The translations under genes and the position numbers were made by a program. A DNA stretch of 64,000 nucleotides from NCBI GenBank assembly GCA_021464415.1, contig CM038464.1, forward strand, positions 54,053,328 to 54,117,327, in the 5' to 3' direction. The stretch is from Lonicera japonica. Lineage: Eukaryota > Streptophyta > Magnoliopsida > Dipsacales > Caprifoliaceae. Below, in pieces: positions 9,495-20,915 of the stretch. Position 1 is the first letter of the stretch. Every line of letters starts with the position of its first letter. The notes below the pieces were generated by a model. That model worked only from the letters and a program-made list of their open reading frames with translations. It ran no database searches and had not been told where the DNA came from.

Positions 9495-12400
9495 TCATCC
9501 AAGAGTGATTGGTGTGTCTATTGTTGTTAAATCCTTTTTTGGCTTAACGAGTCTATCAACATAATTTTCCAACCAAGGGATGACTTCTTTCTTACAAAAA
9601 AGTTCCCACCAAGCAGCTAGGGAAGGAAGCGGTGCATCGTCTTTTAAATTAACTCTTACAAAATGATTCCCCCGGACATGCGCCAAACATACTAGCCAGT
9701 GTCTACCATCATCCGGTGGAGGGCTTGAGTGTGGGAAAAATGTCACACTCAATGTCTTTGAAATTGACACAACCACGCAATTGAATGCCGATGCTATAAT
9801 ATAACCCATTACGGGCATCTCCATCCAATTTTTTGGGAGACACAGACTCATGTCAGTATCAATTATTGATAACATATCTTGGTAGAACCAATTACCCCAC
9901 GAAACTATCGTATCGATCTTTGTACTTTAAAAGATCGTCTATCATAGTCCTTCTAACCGTTAACCACCCATTTTCTTCAGGCAATCCCAAATCTGCCGCA
10001 ACACATCGAAACCCACAATTCCCATCGTCTTTAACATCTATTATTTCGGTTATGAACTCATGCATGTCTTTAGGGATATAAGACATAAACCCGTCAATTC
10101 AACCACATTCTTCTTCCTCTTCCTTGTATTCGAAACTTGTGACGACTTATCAAGAACGCTTGCGGCTAATTTTCTCTCTTCAATAGTCTTTGCGAATTCA
10201 TATCCCGACGGATCTCGCTTAGTTGACATCTCATGTTTCATCTCCTTTCGAGATATTTTTTGCTTACTACCACGCGGTCTACCCTTGGGAACAACGGGAG
10301 TTGGCTCTTTAAGCGATATCGTTGTTGGAGTCGCAAGATCCTTTAGTTTTCTTAAAAGAGTTTTCTTTTGGTCATTTGTTGAATTCTCGTAGAATTTCTT
10401 GAATGAAATCATTTCGACCGTACTATCAACATCTTTGTAAGTTTCACTATTTGGCAAAACGGTGAGCTTTCCCCAATGTTGATCAACAGCCTCCAAGGGT
10501 ATACGCCGATTTTCACGACGATACTCTAACAATTTGTGTGCGCACGGTAACCCCATAAACCGCTCGAAGCACATGATCACACTTCGATGGATCTAGGCCA
10601 ACATCCTCAATGGACCTATCACTTTCTGTCCTGATCAAGTCTAAAGCTAAATGGGAAATTCTCCCCATGAGCTCTTGATATGGCATTCCATTGTGAAACA
10701 ATTTTGTCGATCCAAGACTATTCTCAAAACTAGCTTTAATTTCAGTAAGCTGGTTGTTCCAAACATATTGTCCATCGCCCCAAACACTATGGGAAAACTA
10801 CCTTGACTCGAGTCTAGGTGAGCCTTCAACTTGCCATGTACCCTTCGGCTCTATTCGTAGTGTTATTGCCACGGTGCTTTATCTGTTAGTCCATGCAGTA
10901 CAAAATGCTCTCTATGTTGGAACCACTTATTTGCTAAGTATTCAACACACTTCGGAAAACAAGACAATCCGTTTTAAATTCCTCCCATCCTTTGTAGAAC
11001 TCTATTTCTGATGTCGCTCTGTAAGATTAGTCCATGATTGAATAAACTTATCCCAAATAGAGTTACTTGTAAAATTCGATTTACAATGTTGTTGCACGCA
11101 TTTTGAAATATGGAATGTGCATAACATTCGGTGAATTCTGGAAAAATAATACGGATGGCATTAATACAGGCATTTTCTTATATCCGTCACAAATACATTC
11201 GGTATGTCATGGGGCGCATATAACATCTTCAATTTTGAAAGAGCCCATGGTAATTATCCTCCACTTCCTTATGCATAAAACAATTAGCGATAGAAAAATT
11301 TTTTTCCGTTTTGACGTAATTCTACCATAGCAAACAATGGCATTTTATATCGGTTGGTTGTACGTGCAATCGACAATCACAAGCGAAGGAAAACACTTCG
11401 CCAATAAAATGCTCTCGGGATCGCCCAAAAAAGGTCTAAGATCTCATCCGTTGTTTCGTTACTCCTATGCCAATAAACATAATGCTTTTCAATGAGAACT
11501 TTAAATAATTGTTGCATCGCACTTCTTCCTTCCATGGCATGTGTTCTCATATTAGACTTCATATTATAAATCATCTTCATGATGGACGCATTCTCTTTGT
11601 GACGCCGCTTAATTGCATTAAGAATCTCTTTTGGTTTAACTCCGGCAAGACTCATGTCCACAACAATTATCTTCTCTTCTTTGCTTAATCTTCCGGCATA
11701 CGGATGCCCCACCAAGGTTTTGGGTAACTCATGATTATGAATACCACATTTCACTTCTATCTTTCAATTATCTCCACCAATATTCACACCCCGAAGTTTA
11801 AACGGGCAATTGCACTTTCTTGAAGCACATTCTCTTTTGTTCAGATTTTCTTTCTTTTTACGGTGTATCCTGCCTCTTTCACAACCCAATAATAGCCTTG
11901 GTCGCCTCCTCGTACCATTTCCTTTGTCGGATTTCAATGTAACAACAATAGTTCGGATGCCTCTTTCTTGACTTTGGCACCAATCAACTAAATTATATCG
12001 AGAAGTAAATACCTACAAAACATACATTATACACAATAAATTAACTCAATCCAAATCTCCAAATCATATGACAATATATAACTTCGCTTATACTTACTTC
12101 ATCGGTTGTAAATACTGGAGTCACATAAATTTTAATTTCTTTGACATTATTCGTCGTATGACTCGGATTGCTACCCACCATCGAGAGAGATTGTTCGCAA
12201 GGGAGATCAAATAAACAATCATCATCAGGTTGAAGCTCATAAGGTTGTTCATAACGGCCATTGGGGTCAAGGCGACTTTCACCATTATCAAGATTACAAT
12301 CAATGCCATTAAAATATGAATCAAGAGGCATAACTATAATCGTATCCTCGGAACTTTGGCCATCACCACCATCAATATTATTTTTGATTGAATTCGGAGG

Positions 12401-13009
12401 TTCTAACTCGTTAAACGTGTTAACACATTTTGGATTTTGGGATATTCCTGCAATTGAAGTGAAATCAATTGCTTGAATAAATGAACAATCTCTCCATATT
12501 GTAGAATCAAGAGAACACACATCCTGCACATAAAAAAATCTAGTAAATTTCCACATGACTTATATTTGATTTTGATTGACCAAAACTGAGTATATTATCT
12601 TAACTAGGTCTGGTGAACAAGTTAATACATAAAGTCAGTTCTTAAGGACTGAGGTATTTGGAGAAGAACATAGCTTTTTTTAAAAAAATTCACTATCTCG
12701 GCTCCTAAGAGCCGATAAGAGTTGAAATTTCGACCATTAAGGACCGATAAAAATGATAAAATATCGGTTCTGTAAACCGAAATATCATTCTCCTTCACGT
12801 CATATCATATTACACTTTCGGTCACCGAAAACCGAACAATGCTACAATTTCGGCCCCCCCCCGTAACCGAGGTAACCTGTTCTAATGCTATAATTCGATC
12901 TGTTAGTATACATATTTTTTTTTCATAATAACTAAACAAAATAAACATTAAACATTATAAAACAAACTAACTCTCCTTCAATAGTTTTTTTTACTTTGTC
13001 AATCTCCAT
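9495..13009 (-). pseudogene. MULE transposase with C-terminal OTU cysteine-protease domain, right copy, broken
   Basis: Minus-strand copy of the same transposase, beginning with ATG at 13009 (MEID...) and running through the FAR1-like and MULE regions in the right arm. Unlike the left copy it continues past 10244 into EMKHEMSTKRDPSGYEFAK, then an OTU-family deubiquitinase-like domain: catalytic segment KDDGNCGFRCVAADLGLP near 10035-9985, and the histidine segment VRGNHFVRVNLKDDAPL near 9685-9635, ending at 9495. Lesions differ from the left copy: a TGG-to-TGA stop near 11766, a one-base loss in the codons for FWAHPES near 11425, further frame changes at 11000-10750, and a break between SRKRKKN and the OTU start near 10090. 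OTU domains fused to plant MULE transposases are known. The role of the protease is not established. Confidence 0.85.
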
Positions 13010-13388
13010 TCTCTTTTCTCTAACATTCTCTACAACTTAGGATTTTTTGTGTTGCATCAATGGAGTTTTTTGTGGTTTTTTGGTGAAATTTGGTAACTAA
13101 TATTGTTTTTAACTCAATATGGAAATAAAAATTAGTTGAAAATGATCAAGAAATTTGGAGGGAAATGCAATCAATGTGGGGGTAAAGTTTTTTTGAAATG
13201 GATTGAATGAGATGAAATGAGTTAATGATGCAAGAGGTGGGGTAAAATGAGTTAATGGTTAATTATATAACCATTAGGTAAAAACTATTTAGTAAAACTA
13301 GAGAAAGTGGAGTGGAACTAAGTAATTGTATTCTTTTTTTAAGTGGGAGTGGAACCAAGTAATTGTGGGGGTGGTAATAGCACCACCC
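10244..13388 (-). repeat. Right inverted arm of the MULE
   Basis: Reverse-complement counterpart of 3531-6663. It ends at the TIR whose last bases are CACCACCC. It includes the right subterminal palindromes and the first transposase intron. The break with the left arm falls at CTCCTTTCGAGAT (10243-10253). Confidence 0.85.
12640..12900. repeat. Subterminal palindromic repeats, right
   Basis: Mirror of the left cluster: CTCGGCTCCTAAGAGCCGA, TATCGGTTCTGTAAACCGA, TTTCGGTCACCGAAAACCGA and CCGTAACCGAGG. A run of nine or ten C around 12855 is expanded relative to the left arm. Confidence 0.75.
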
Positions 13389-14070
13389 TTAATTAAAGTA
13401 GCCAAATTAAGTCTTCTTTGCACACATTTCTTAGCTAGCAATAATTAAAGTTGTTGAAGGACGTCACCTTCATTGGTTCTACTTAGATCATGTGCCATGT
13501 CAAGTATAGGGTCTACCAAATTCATTTTCTTGGCTTTGAATTAAACCCATGCAATCCTTGCGCACTGTTTCTTGATCTAATTTTTTTTTTAAGTCCTTGC
13601 TTCATTAATGTTAACACGATTGAAGGGTTTAGTTTCAATATGTACTGTTAAAATCAAACTAAGGAATTAATTAAAGTTTCGAAAATATTTTTGCACAAGT
13701 ATAAATCTTAAAGTCTCGTACCGGAACGCAAACCTCCAAATTACTAAAGATTCAAAATTGTTGTACTCGTCAATGTGAAAAAGATAAGATTTATGCTTTG
13801 CAAATCTCATTGATACAGACAATCTAATTTTTTCAGATCATAAGAATGCGAAGCACAAATTGTATAATATCATAAAATACATAAATTAAAATTTTAAGTT
13901 GCCAAAGTAACTTTTATCATGTAAATATGTTTGTTTTGGAATATTAAGATATATGTTTACTATTTATGCGAATAATAATTGGCCAAAATGATTGTTATTG
14001 TTTTGTCAAACAACATGTACACATGTAATAATAAATATGATATACATGCAAAAGTTTTTCACGTGAATAA
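13389..14070. other. Intergenic, no feature seen
   Basis: AT-rich flank between the MULE and the next MITE. I see no coding block or terminal repeat. Confidence 0.4.
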
Positions 14071-14073
14071 TAA

Positions 14074-14500
14074 GGGCCTATTTGGCTGTCCTTCAAATTG
14101 CGAATTAGATAATTTACAAAATTTTCATTTATTAGTGTTTGGTTGTGTAAATTGAACAATTGTAAATATGATAATTCAAGTTGATTCACAAAAACTCAAA
14201 TTCAGTCATTTCAAGTAAAACTTGAAATTGCCTAATTCTAGAATTAGATAATTCATTCCAACTTTATTTTTCGAGAAGATCTAGTTTCTACCCATGATGT
14301 TGATGCATCTAGACAAAATTTTAAATAACATAGTACAACAGAGAACATGTTTTTATTCTAACAATCGAAATTTCTCGTTTAAGTTTTTCAAACACTATTT
14401 GAATTAGAATTGAGTTATTCATAAATAAGAAAATTCACAATTCTTCAATCGAAAATTAATTAATTCTAAAATTAGGTAATTTACGCAACCAAACAGACCC
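14074..14500. mobile_element. Tourist-like (PIF/Harbinger) MITE, 427 bp
   Basis: Ends are GGGCCTATTTGGCTG and CAACCAAACAGACCC, an imperfect terminal inverted repeat of the GGGTCTGTTTGG type. It is flanked by the 3-bp direct repeat TAA (14071-14073 and 14501-14503), as expected for PIF/Harbinger insertions. No coding capacity. Confidence 0.85.
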
Positions 14501-14503
14501 TAA

Positions 14504-15716
14504 GTTAGCCCAAAGGAAGGCCTATTATTTAACAGGATTAGTCATATATATTTATATACTGCGTGGAGCTAGATGACCAATTATCAGTTGATATTTTTGT
14601 CCAAAGTTAAACATTAATATTGTGCTAGGTTTCTTGTGATGGGGACCCACTTTTGATAATTTGGATAGTTGTGTCATATGTATATATTGTTTGTTTTTAT
14701 GTTATGACATACATATTATTTTAAGCTTATAATTGTATGGTTTATTCTCTATTTAGTTTATAGTTTGCTTTATATATATATGTCAACATAAATTCGGTTC
14801 CGGTGCTTAATGGCACTAACTTCAAGAATTGAAAAGTGTTGTGATTACTCTCGCTTTCTTGATTCTTGACCTTGCACTTTGAATATAACTGCCTCATGAT
14901 CTCATAGATAAATACTCTCCTCAGGAGAAAAGGATTTAAAGATGTGGTTTTATTCTAATCGCATGAGTCTTAACATCTTGAAACACTCTATTCCAAAAAC
15001 TTCTTGGGGCTCTATGAGGAAATTGCTACTTAGTTCCTTAAAGAAATGAAATATACGTTTTGCGAAAAAACGAAAAGGTTAAAGTAAGCAACATTTTGAC
15101 TAATCTTATTTTAATAAGGTATGAAGAAAAATGAACACATAATGATGTACATTATGGAATGTCGAACATCATTTTCAAACTAAATGCATTAAAGTTAAGG
15201 ATATCTGATGACTTGCTCATGCATCTAGGTTTTTATTTCTCTTCCTACATAATACAATAACAGTGAGTTACAATACTTATAAGAATATATGGTGAGTTGA
15301 AATACTCATAAGGGTAAATGATCTCTTAATGAGCTTATATTTTACGGCGTGCAAGAAGAATAAAGGATTAAGCAGAAAATACAAAAAGCGCCCATCTAGC
15401 AAACACCTTTAAAAAACAAGAAAAAAAAGGACAAAGATTATAAAATTGCAATTGGAACAACACCAAAAAAATTGCAAAATAAATAGGATGAAAAATTTCT
15501 CTATTACTTTTGCAAGAAGGATAGACACATGCATATTCCAAGTACGTCGCTTGGCGTGTAACATAGGATATGTTTCTCATTAGGGTTGTTTGGTAGTTAG
15601 TTTAACTTATGTATATGTGATTATTTGGTAAGTAGATTTTGGTGTTATTACTCATATAAGTGTGTTTAGAGGTTACCTGTGGAGCCGAAAGCAAATTGAT
15701 GTTGATAGATTCATCT
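14504..15716. other. Intergenic, no gene seen
   Basis: AT-rich sequence with no coding similarity or clear repeat boundary that I can find. A (TA)-rich tract lies near 14775. Confidence 0.4.
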
Positions 15717-15724
15717 GTGAGGGT

Positions 15725-16689
15725 TAGGAATGGCAACGGATCGGGTATGGGGCGGGTTTGGCCAATACCAAACCCGACCCGCGTGTATACTAGTCCGCCC
15801 CGAACCCGGGCCGGGTTTTTTTTAAGGGACCCAAACCCGCCCCGCATATACGCCTAAGAGTCCCGCCCCAACCCGAATTAGGAAGAACCGGATCTGTGAA
15901 TATAGATAGACCAGAAGTGTTGGTGCTACTGCTTTAAGTATATAAAAATCGCAGGAAGAAGAAAAATGAAGTGTCTGTTCATTAATGATATAGATAAATA
16001 TATATATATATATATATATCTAACCACTAGTCACTCAAAAGCAAATTGAATCTTAGTTGTAATATGTAAATATGTATTGTGTAATATGATCTTTCTTCTC
16101 CTTTCGTCAGTTGGAACAATTGCTTAACCAAAAAAAAGGCTATATTAGTTTAGAACCTCTTGATCGAAGGAAAGAAAATACCCTTTCATCTTCTCTCTCG
16201 ACGAGTCGACGGTGACCATGGGATAGCCGGAGAGATTTGAGAGAGGTATGGGTGTGGGAAAGGTGAGTGGTGAGAAAGACAGATAGTGAGATATTGAGAT
16301 TGTGAGAAGAGATTGTGTAGAGAGAAAGGGAGAAGGGAGGACCGTGGGAGATGGTAGAGAGAGAGAAAGAGAAATTCTTGCTGCTTCAGATTTGAAAAAT
16401 GGGGGTAGTATGCGGCAGTAAAAGGGTTAGGGTTTACAAGTGAGGGCTAGATTTCTTTAAAACACTATATATATTTAATAAATATACACACATATATATT
16501 TAATAAATATATATATACACATTTATGCGGGTCGGGCCGGGTCAGGTCAGGTTTTTTAAGGGCAAAACCCTAACCCGCCCCGAACCTGCCCCAGGTTTTT
16601 TTCTTAAAACCCAAACCCGCCCCGAACCCGCCCCATATAGGTTGGGTCAAGTCGAAAACCCGCCGGGTTGGGTTTTTTTGCCATCCCTA
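15725..16689. mobile_element. hAT-type non-autonomous element, 965 bp
   Basis: Starts TAGGAATGGCAACGGATCGG and ends TTTTTTTGCCATCCCTA, giving a 12-13 bp inverted repeat (TAGGRATGGCAA). The exact 8-bp repeat GTGAGGGT flanks it (15717-15724 and 16690-16697), the target-duplication size of hAT elements. About 110-190 bp at each end is GC-rich and full of CCCGCCCC and GGGTCGGG blocks, whereas the middle is AT-rich with (TA)n and GA-rich tracts (16190-16370). It encodes no transposase. Confidence 0.92.
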
Positions 16690-16699
16690 GTGAGGGTGG

Positions 16700-17140
16700 T
16701 GGCGAAATAATTATAGTTTAAGTTATAAGGACTTTTAGGTTATCATTAAAAAGTGGTTATTTTTTGGATTTGAGATAGACTTATGTGGTATTGTCATTTA
16801 GACATAATTTTCATTTTCACTGGGACAAATCTAGTTATTTTTATTCATTTAAAAATAGTGAAGTTAGTTTTTTTTCAAGATTCAAATATTGTTACTAGTT
16901 CTTTTATTAATAACTTTTATATGGATAAAATTTCCTCGTGTAATAAAATCTTATAAATTGATTCACGTGATACAAAGCGTAAATTAACTAATAAGAATTC
17001 TTCCATGTTATGGCACAAGCGTAAATGATATATCTTTAAACAGAGAATTAAAAGACTTGTGGAATTCTTGAACCCATTGATTAAACAAAAGAAAAATAGG
17101 CAAACATAAAGAAACTAGGTGTCAACATGAGTTCAAGTGC
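16700..17140. other. Intergenic, no feature seen
   Basis: AT-rich. It may contain the decayed 5' part of the copia element that follows, but I cannot recognise gag or protease in it. Confidence 0.35.
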
Positions 17141-17149
17141 CTTAGAATG

Positions 17150-19505
17150 ACCAATATTATTTGATTACGTTCATAGACGATTATACTCGTTAAGGAAACT
17201 ATATTTAGTTCATGAGATGTTGCAATCCTTAAACGTTGTTAAGACTTTTAAAGCTGAAGTTGAATATCAACTAGGTAAGAAAATTAAGGCTGATAAGTCT
17301 AACTGTTGTGGTAAATACTATGATAGATTTAACGGATCAAGTAAACAACGTCCAGGACCTTTTGCAAAATTCCCAGAGGAATGCGTATTTGTCCCACAGC
17401 ACACCATGCTAGACAAACCAACATGAACAATGTTACTAAAAGACGAAACATAATGTTTAATTAAGGATGTGGTAAGAAATGTGATTAATCATTCTTCTTT
17501 ACCAAAATTACTTTAGGGAGAAGCACTGAAAATTACAACATACATCATAAACAAGGTTCTCTGCAAATAAATAGTTGAAAGAGGTTGTCATTACGACCAT
17601 ATAAAAAGAAAAATTTGTCTTAAGAACAATTAACTGCTACTTTGTTAGATACACTGAAATGTCAAAAGGTTATAAATTTTATAATCACTTAAATAAGTCT
17701 TTTTTTATACTCAAAATGCTAGGCTTCTTGAGGATATTGAGTTATAGGGGTGAGGATATTGAGTTACAGGGGAAAGCTAAGGTTATAAACATTGTATTTG
17801 AAGAGGAATTTATCCAAGTTCCAAAAGGCATTGCTATCAACAATGATCAGGAACAAATTTCTGACATTGTTCCATACACAAATCAGGATTATAGAGACAA
17901 TGTTGAAGAACTTCATGTATAGGAAATTCAACAACCTCAAGGGAAGTGCCAATAAAGATATCCATTAGAGAATGAAAATGTACAATCCGGCGTCTATATT
18001 GTATTTCTTTAAGAACATGAGTTTAATATATGAATTGTGGAATATGGTCCAATTAACTTCCACCAAACCAGACAAACTTTTGATTCTCAAAAGTGGATTG
18101 ATGCTTTGAATAATGAGATAAAATCCATGAAAGTTAATGACGTATGGGATCTTGTCGAATTACCTAAAGTTGTAAAACTGATTAATTGTAAATGGATATT
18201 TAAGATTAAAATGGATTCAAAGAGTAATATTGAGATATATGTGGCACATCTGGCTGCTAAGGGTTTTATTCAGAAAGAATGCATTGATTATAAAAAGACT
18301 TTCTCTTATGTTTCATTGAAAGACTCTTTTAGGATAATAATGGCACTTGTGACTCATTTTGATTTAAAGTTGCATTGAATGGATGTAAATAGCGCATTTC
18401 TCAATGACAACATTTATGAGACAATATAAATAGTGTAATAAAAAAACTCTGAATCAAGTAACTTAAAGAATATGTTATACAGATTAAAGAAAACAATATA
18501 TGGCCTCAAGCAAACTTTATGTCAATGGTATGACAAATTTCATCAAGTAATTATCTCGTATGGTTTTGAAGTAAATCAAGTCGATGATTATGTATATTAT
18601 AAGTTTAATTGGGGCAATATTATCTTCCTAGTATTATCTATCGATAACATATTACTTACTAGTAGTAATATAGGCTTATTGCATGAAACCAAGATATTCT
18701 GACTAAATTCTTGGGGACGCCTATTTTGTATTAGGAATATAAATATATTGAGATCACTTTCGGGCTATCCTAGTGTTATCACCAAAGAGTTATATCGAAA
18801 TAGCATTTTTTAGGTTTAGCACAAAATATTGTGATCCAAAAGATACTCCCATGGTTAAAGGACACATGTTTAGTCTCAATCAGTGCCCCAAGAATAAGGT
18901 TAAAAATAAAGAAATGAACAAAGTTTTGTATGCATCAGCTATAAAGAGTTATGTATGCTCAAGTATGTAAGTATACGAATTTAGCATTTATAGTAAGAAT
19001 GTTATACAAATATTTAAGTAACACTGGTGTGGATCATTAGAAAGCATGAAAAACAATTATGCAGTACTTACATAGAACAAAAGATTACATCGACGGGTTA
19101 TGTTTTTCTACTGGTTGGAGGTACTATATCTCGAAAAAGTATGAAGCAGACGCTTGTAGTTCTTTCTACCATGGCAACTGAGTTCATGATTTGTTACAAG
19201 GTATCAAATCATGAAATATGGCTGCGAAATTTTGTCACATGTTATGGACAATATCAAAAAACCACTGAAGATATATTGTGACAGTAATTCGATTGTTCTT
19301 TATTCCAACAACATAAATCTCTCAGAGTCTAAAGCACATATACATCAAGTTTCTTATTGTTAAAGCAGCGTTCAGAATTGTAGTGTCTACAGAGCATATA
19401 GGGACAAATTTCATGATTGCGGATCTGCTCATTATGGGTTTATCACCTACGATATTTCATGAACATATTGTTCATATGGGTGTGGTGTCTGATAATGTGT
19501 TAGTT
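17150..19505 (+). pseudogene. Ty1-copia polyprotein remnant (integrase, reverse transcriptase, RNase H)
   Basis: Frames broken by many stops and shifts still spell copia domains in order. The integrase part has LNVVKTFKAEVEYQLGKKIK and FNGSSKQRPGPFAKFPEECV (17217-17426), then GEALKITTYIINKVL near 17520. The reverse transcriptase begins at 18037 (KWIDALNNEIKSMKVNDVWD, NCKWIFKIKMD), with FLNDNIYE, LYRLKKTIYGLKQ and LVLSIDNILL (18472-18702). The RNase H/C-terminal part has STGYVFLLVGGTISRKSMKQ and LSTMATEFM (19080-19200), ending with EHIGTNFMIADLL and FHEHIVHMGVVS near 19395-19490. The IDN replaces the catalytic DD pair of YVDD-type RT, so it is dead. No gag is seen, so the element is 5'-truncated or its 5' end has decayed beyond recognition. 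Confidence 0.85.
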
Positions 19506-19519
19506 TAGTGGGAATTTGC

Positions 19520-20900
19520 ATTATTGATGTTTTTTTTATTTAAACGCATTTTATGCATAATTAAAAAGATTGTTTAATTTTTGTTTTGATTCATAATGTT
19601 TTTCTTCGATTATGTTTTAACATAAAATTTGAAAGGTTAAAGTTGATATAGTTAAAGTAAGATCAGTTGGAAATATGCATGATTAATGTAACTTCCACGT
19701 AATTTACACGTTATACATCCATACTTGATTTATGTCATTGAATACATTAGTGTGGTGGCCATTGATTAGTTTAGTTTTGAATATGAGTGTAACAAATGCC
19801 GCTATAATTCCATATTGACATATGAGACAGACCAAATTGTTTTAAAGTTACAATAGCTGTACAATGCGCACTTTAGGAAATATAATATAATTATTGCATC
19901 TTTTTATGCATAGCCTAAGTAAGATATTGTTGGAAATTCATTTCAAGAATGGGCTTACACATTAATCAATTATATTACAGGCTATCAATGCATCTAATGG
20001 GTAAGAGTTTTGTAATGTGCAGAAACCCAATATTAGTCATATTATGATTGATAAGATTCTATTTAAGTTAGCATATAAAGACCCCTAAGGTTATGGTCGA
20101 TAAGTCGGATCATTATTAAACCTGTCAATGGGTCGGTTCAAATCGTGTTCGTGTCGATTTTTATCGTGTTTTGGGTGTTATCGTTTTGGGTCTAAACTGG
20201 TGACTTTTTTATCGGATGTTATCGTGTTTCGGGTGTTATCTTTTTGGGTTTTAACGAATTACCCGATATGACCCGTTATTACCCGTTAAGTACATATATA
20301 ATTAAAAAATATGTTTGTTTATATAATATTATATGTATATATTGTAAGTTTACCTTGAATTAACAAATATATATGTAATACTTATATAAATTATACACAT
20401 TTATATTAAAAATATTAAAAATATACATATATACATGTACATTTATAATATTATATAACTATATATATTATTAACGTGTTCAAACGGGTTATTATCGTGT
20501 TAACGACTATTGACTGACCCGGCCCGTTAACTTATCGTGTCTTATCGGGTTGGCACCAATACGACCCGAAACTGTTAAGACCTCACCCATTAACTTATAA
20601 CTTCGTGTCGGTTCATGTCGTGTTATCGTGTCGCGTGTTGTTTTGCCAGGCCTAATCATTATACGCTCTACTCTTTTTTCTCATCTTAGAGAGAGAACTA
20701 ATTGAACACTCTGGTATTCTGATATTGGAAAACCACAAACCTACAAAGTTTTTTCATTCTAAAGCATTATAGATTCAAGTACGCTTCTAAAAGATTGATC
20801 TCTTAAAAACTAGACATGTTTATGATCCTTAAGGCTTATGTGATTTAAAGATTAATGTCATTCATATTTAGCTCACTTTTTTTTTTTAAAAAAAGAGTTG
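19520..20900 (+). repeat. Probable 3' LTR region of the preceding copia remnant, split by a MITE
   Basis: Follows directly on the end of the copia polyprotein. It contains a promoter-like CATATAAAGACCCC (about 20070) followed, across the inserted hAT element, by CTCTTTTTTCTCATCTTAGAGAGAGAAC, similar in layout to the U3-R of copia LTRs. There is no matching 5' LTR in the window, so the ends cannot be fixed. This is an inference from position. Confidence 0.45.
20117..20654. mobile_element. hAT-type MITE, 538 bp
   Basis: Ends TAAACCTGTCAA and TTTTGCCAGGCCTA form an inverted repeat TARRCCTGKCAA. The perfect 8-bp repeat ATCATTAT flanks it (20109-20116 and 20655-20662). Inside, the motif TATCGTGTT(TC)GGGTG and its complement are repeated many times near both ends, which looks like subterminal transposase-binding repeats. 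It sits inside the presumed copia LTR, so it is the younger of the two. Confidence 0.93.
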
Positions 20901-20915
20901 TATTTTTCGAATATA

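Larger units (their letters stand above)
3531..13388. mobile_element. Large inverted-dimer Mutator-like element (MULE) with PMD and OTU cargo
   Basis: The element starts GGGTGGTATTATTACCACCC and ends with the complementary GTGGTAATAGCACCACCC. The sequences continue as inverted repeats for about 3.1 kb from each end. The flanks TTTTTTTAA and TTAATTAAA could be a decayed 9-bp target duplication (6 of 9 match). Each arm holds a broken transposase gene of the FAR1/MULE kind pointing inward. The centre (6664-10243) is not symmetrical: left to right it has a plant mobile domain fragment, a ~273-bp tandem duplication, a palindrome-rich satellite, and the OTU-domain tail of the right-hand transposase. 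TIRs, transposase and target-duplication size fit the Mutator superfamily. The dimeric form is unusual. Stop codons and frameshifts in both arms make it non-autonomous as sequenced. Confidence 0.88.

Noticed and set aside
9833..12476. Plus-strand open frames across the right MULE arm
   Set aside because: They are antisense shadows of the minus-strand transposase/OTU gene.
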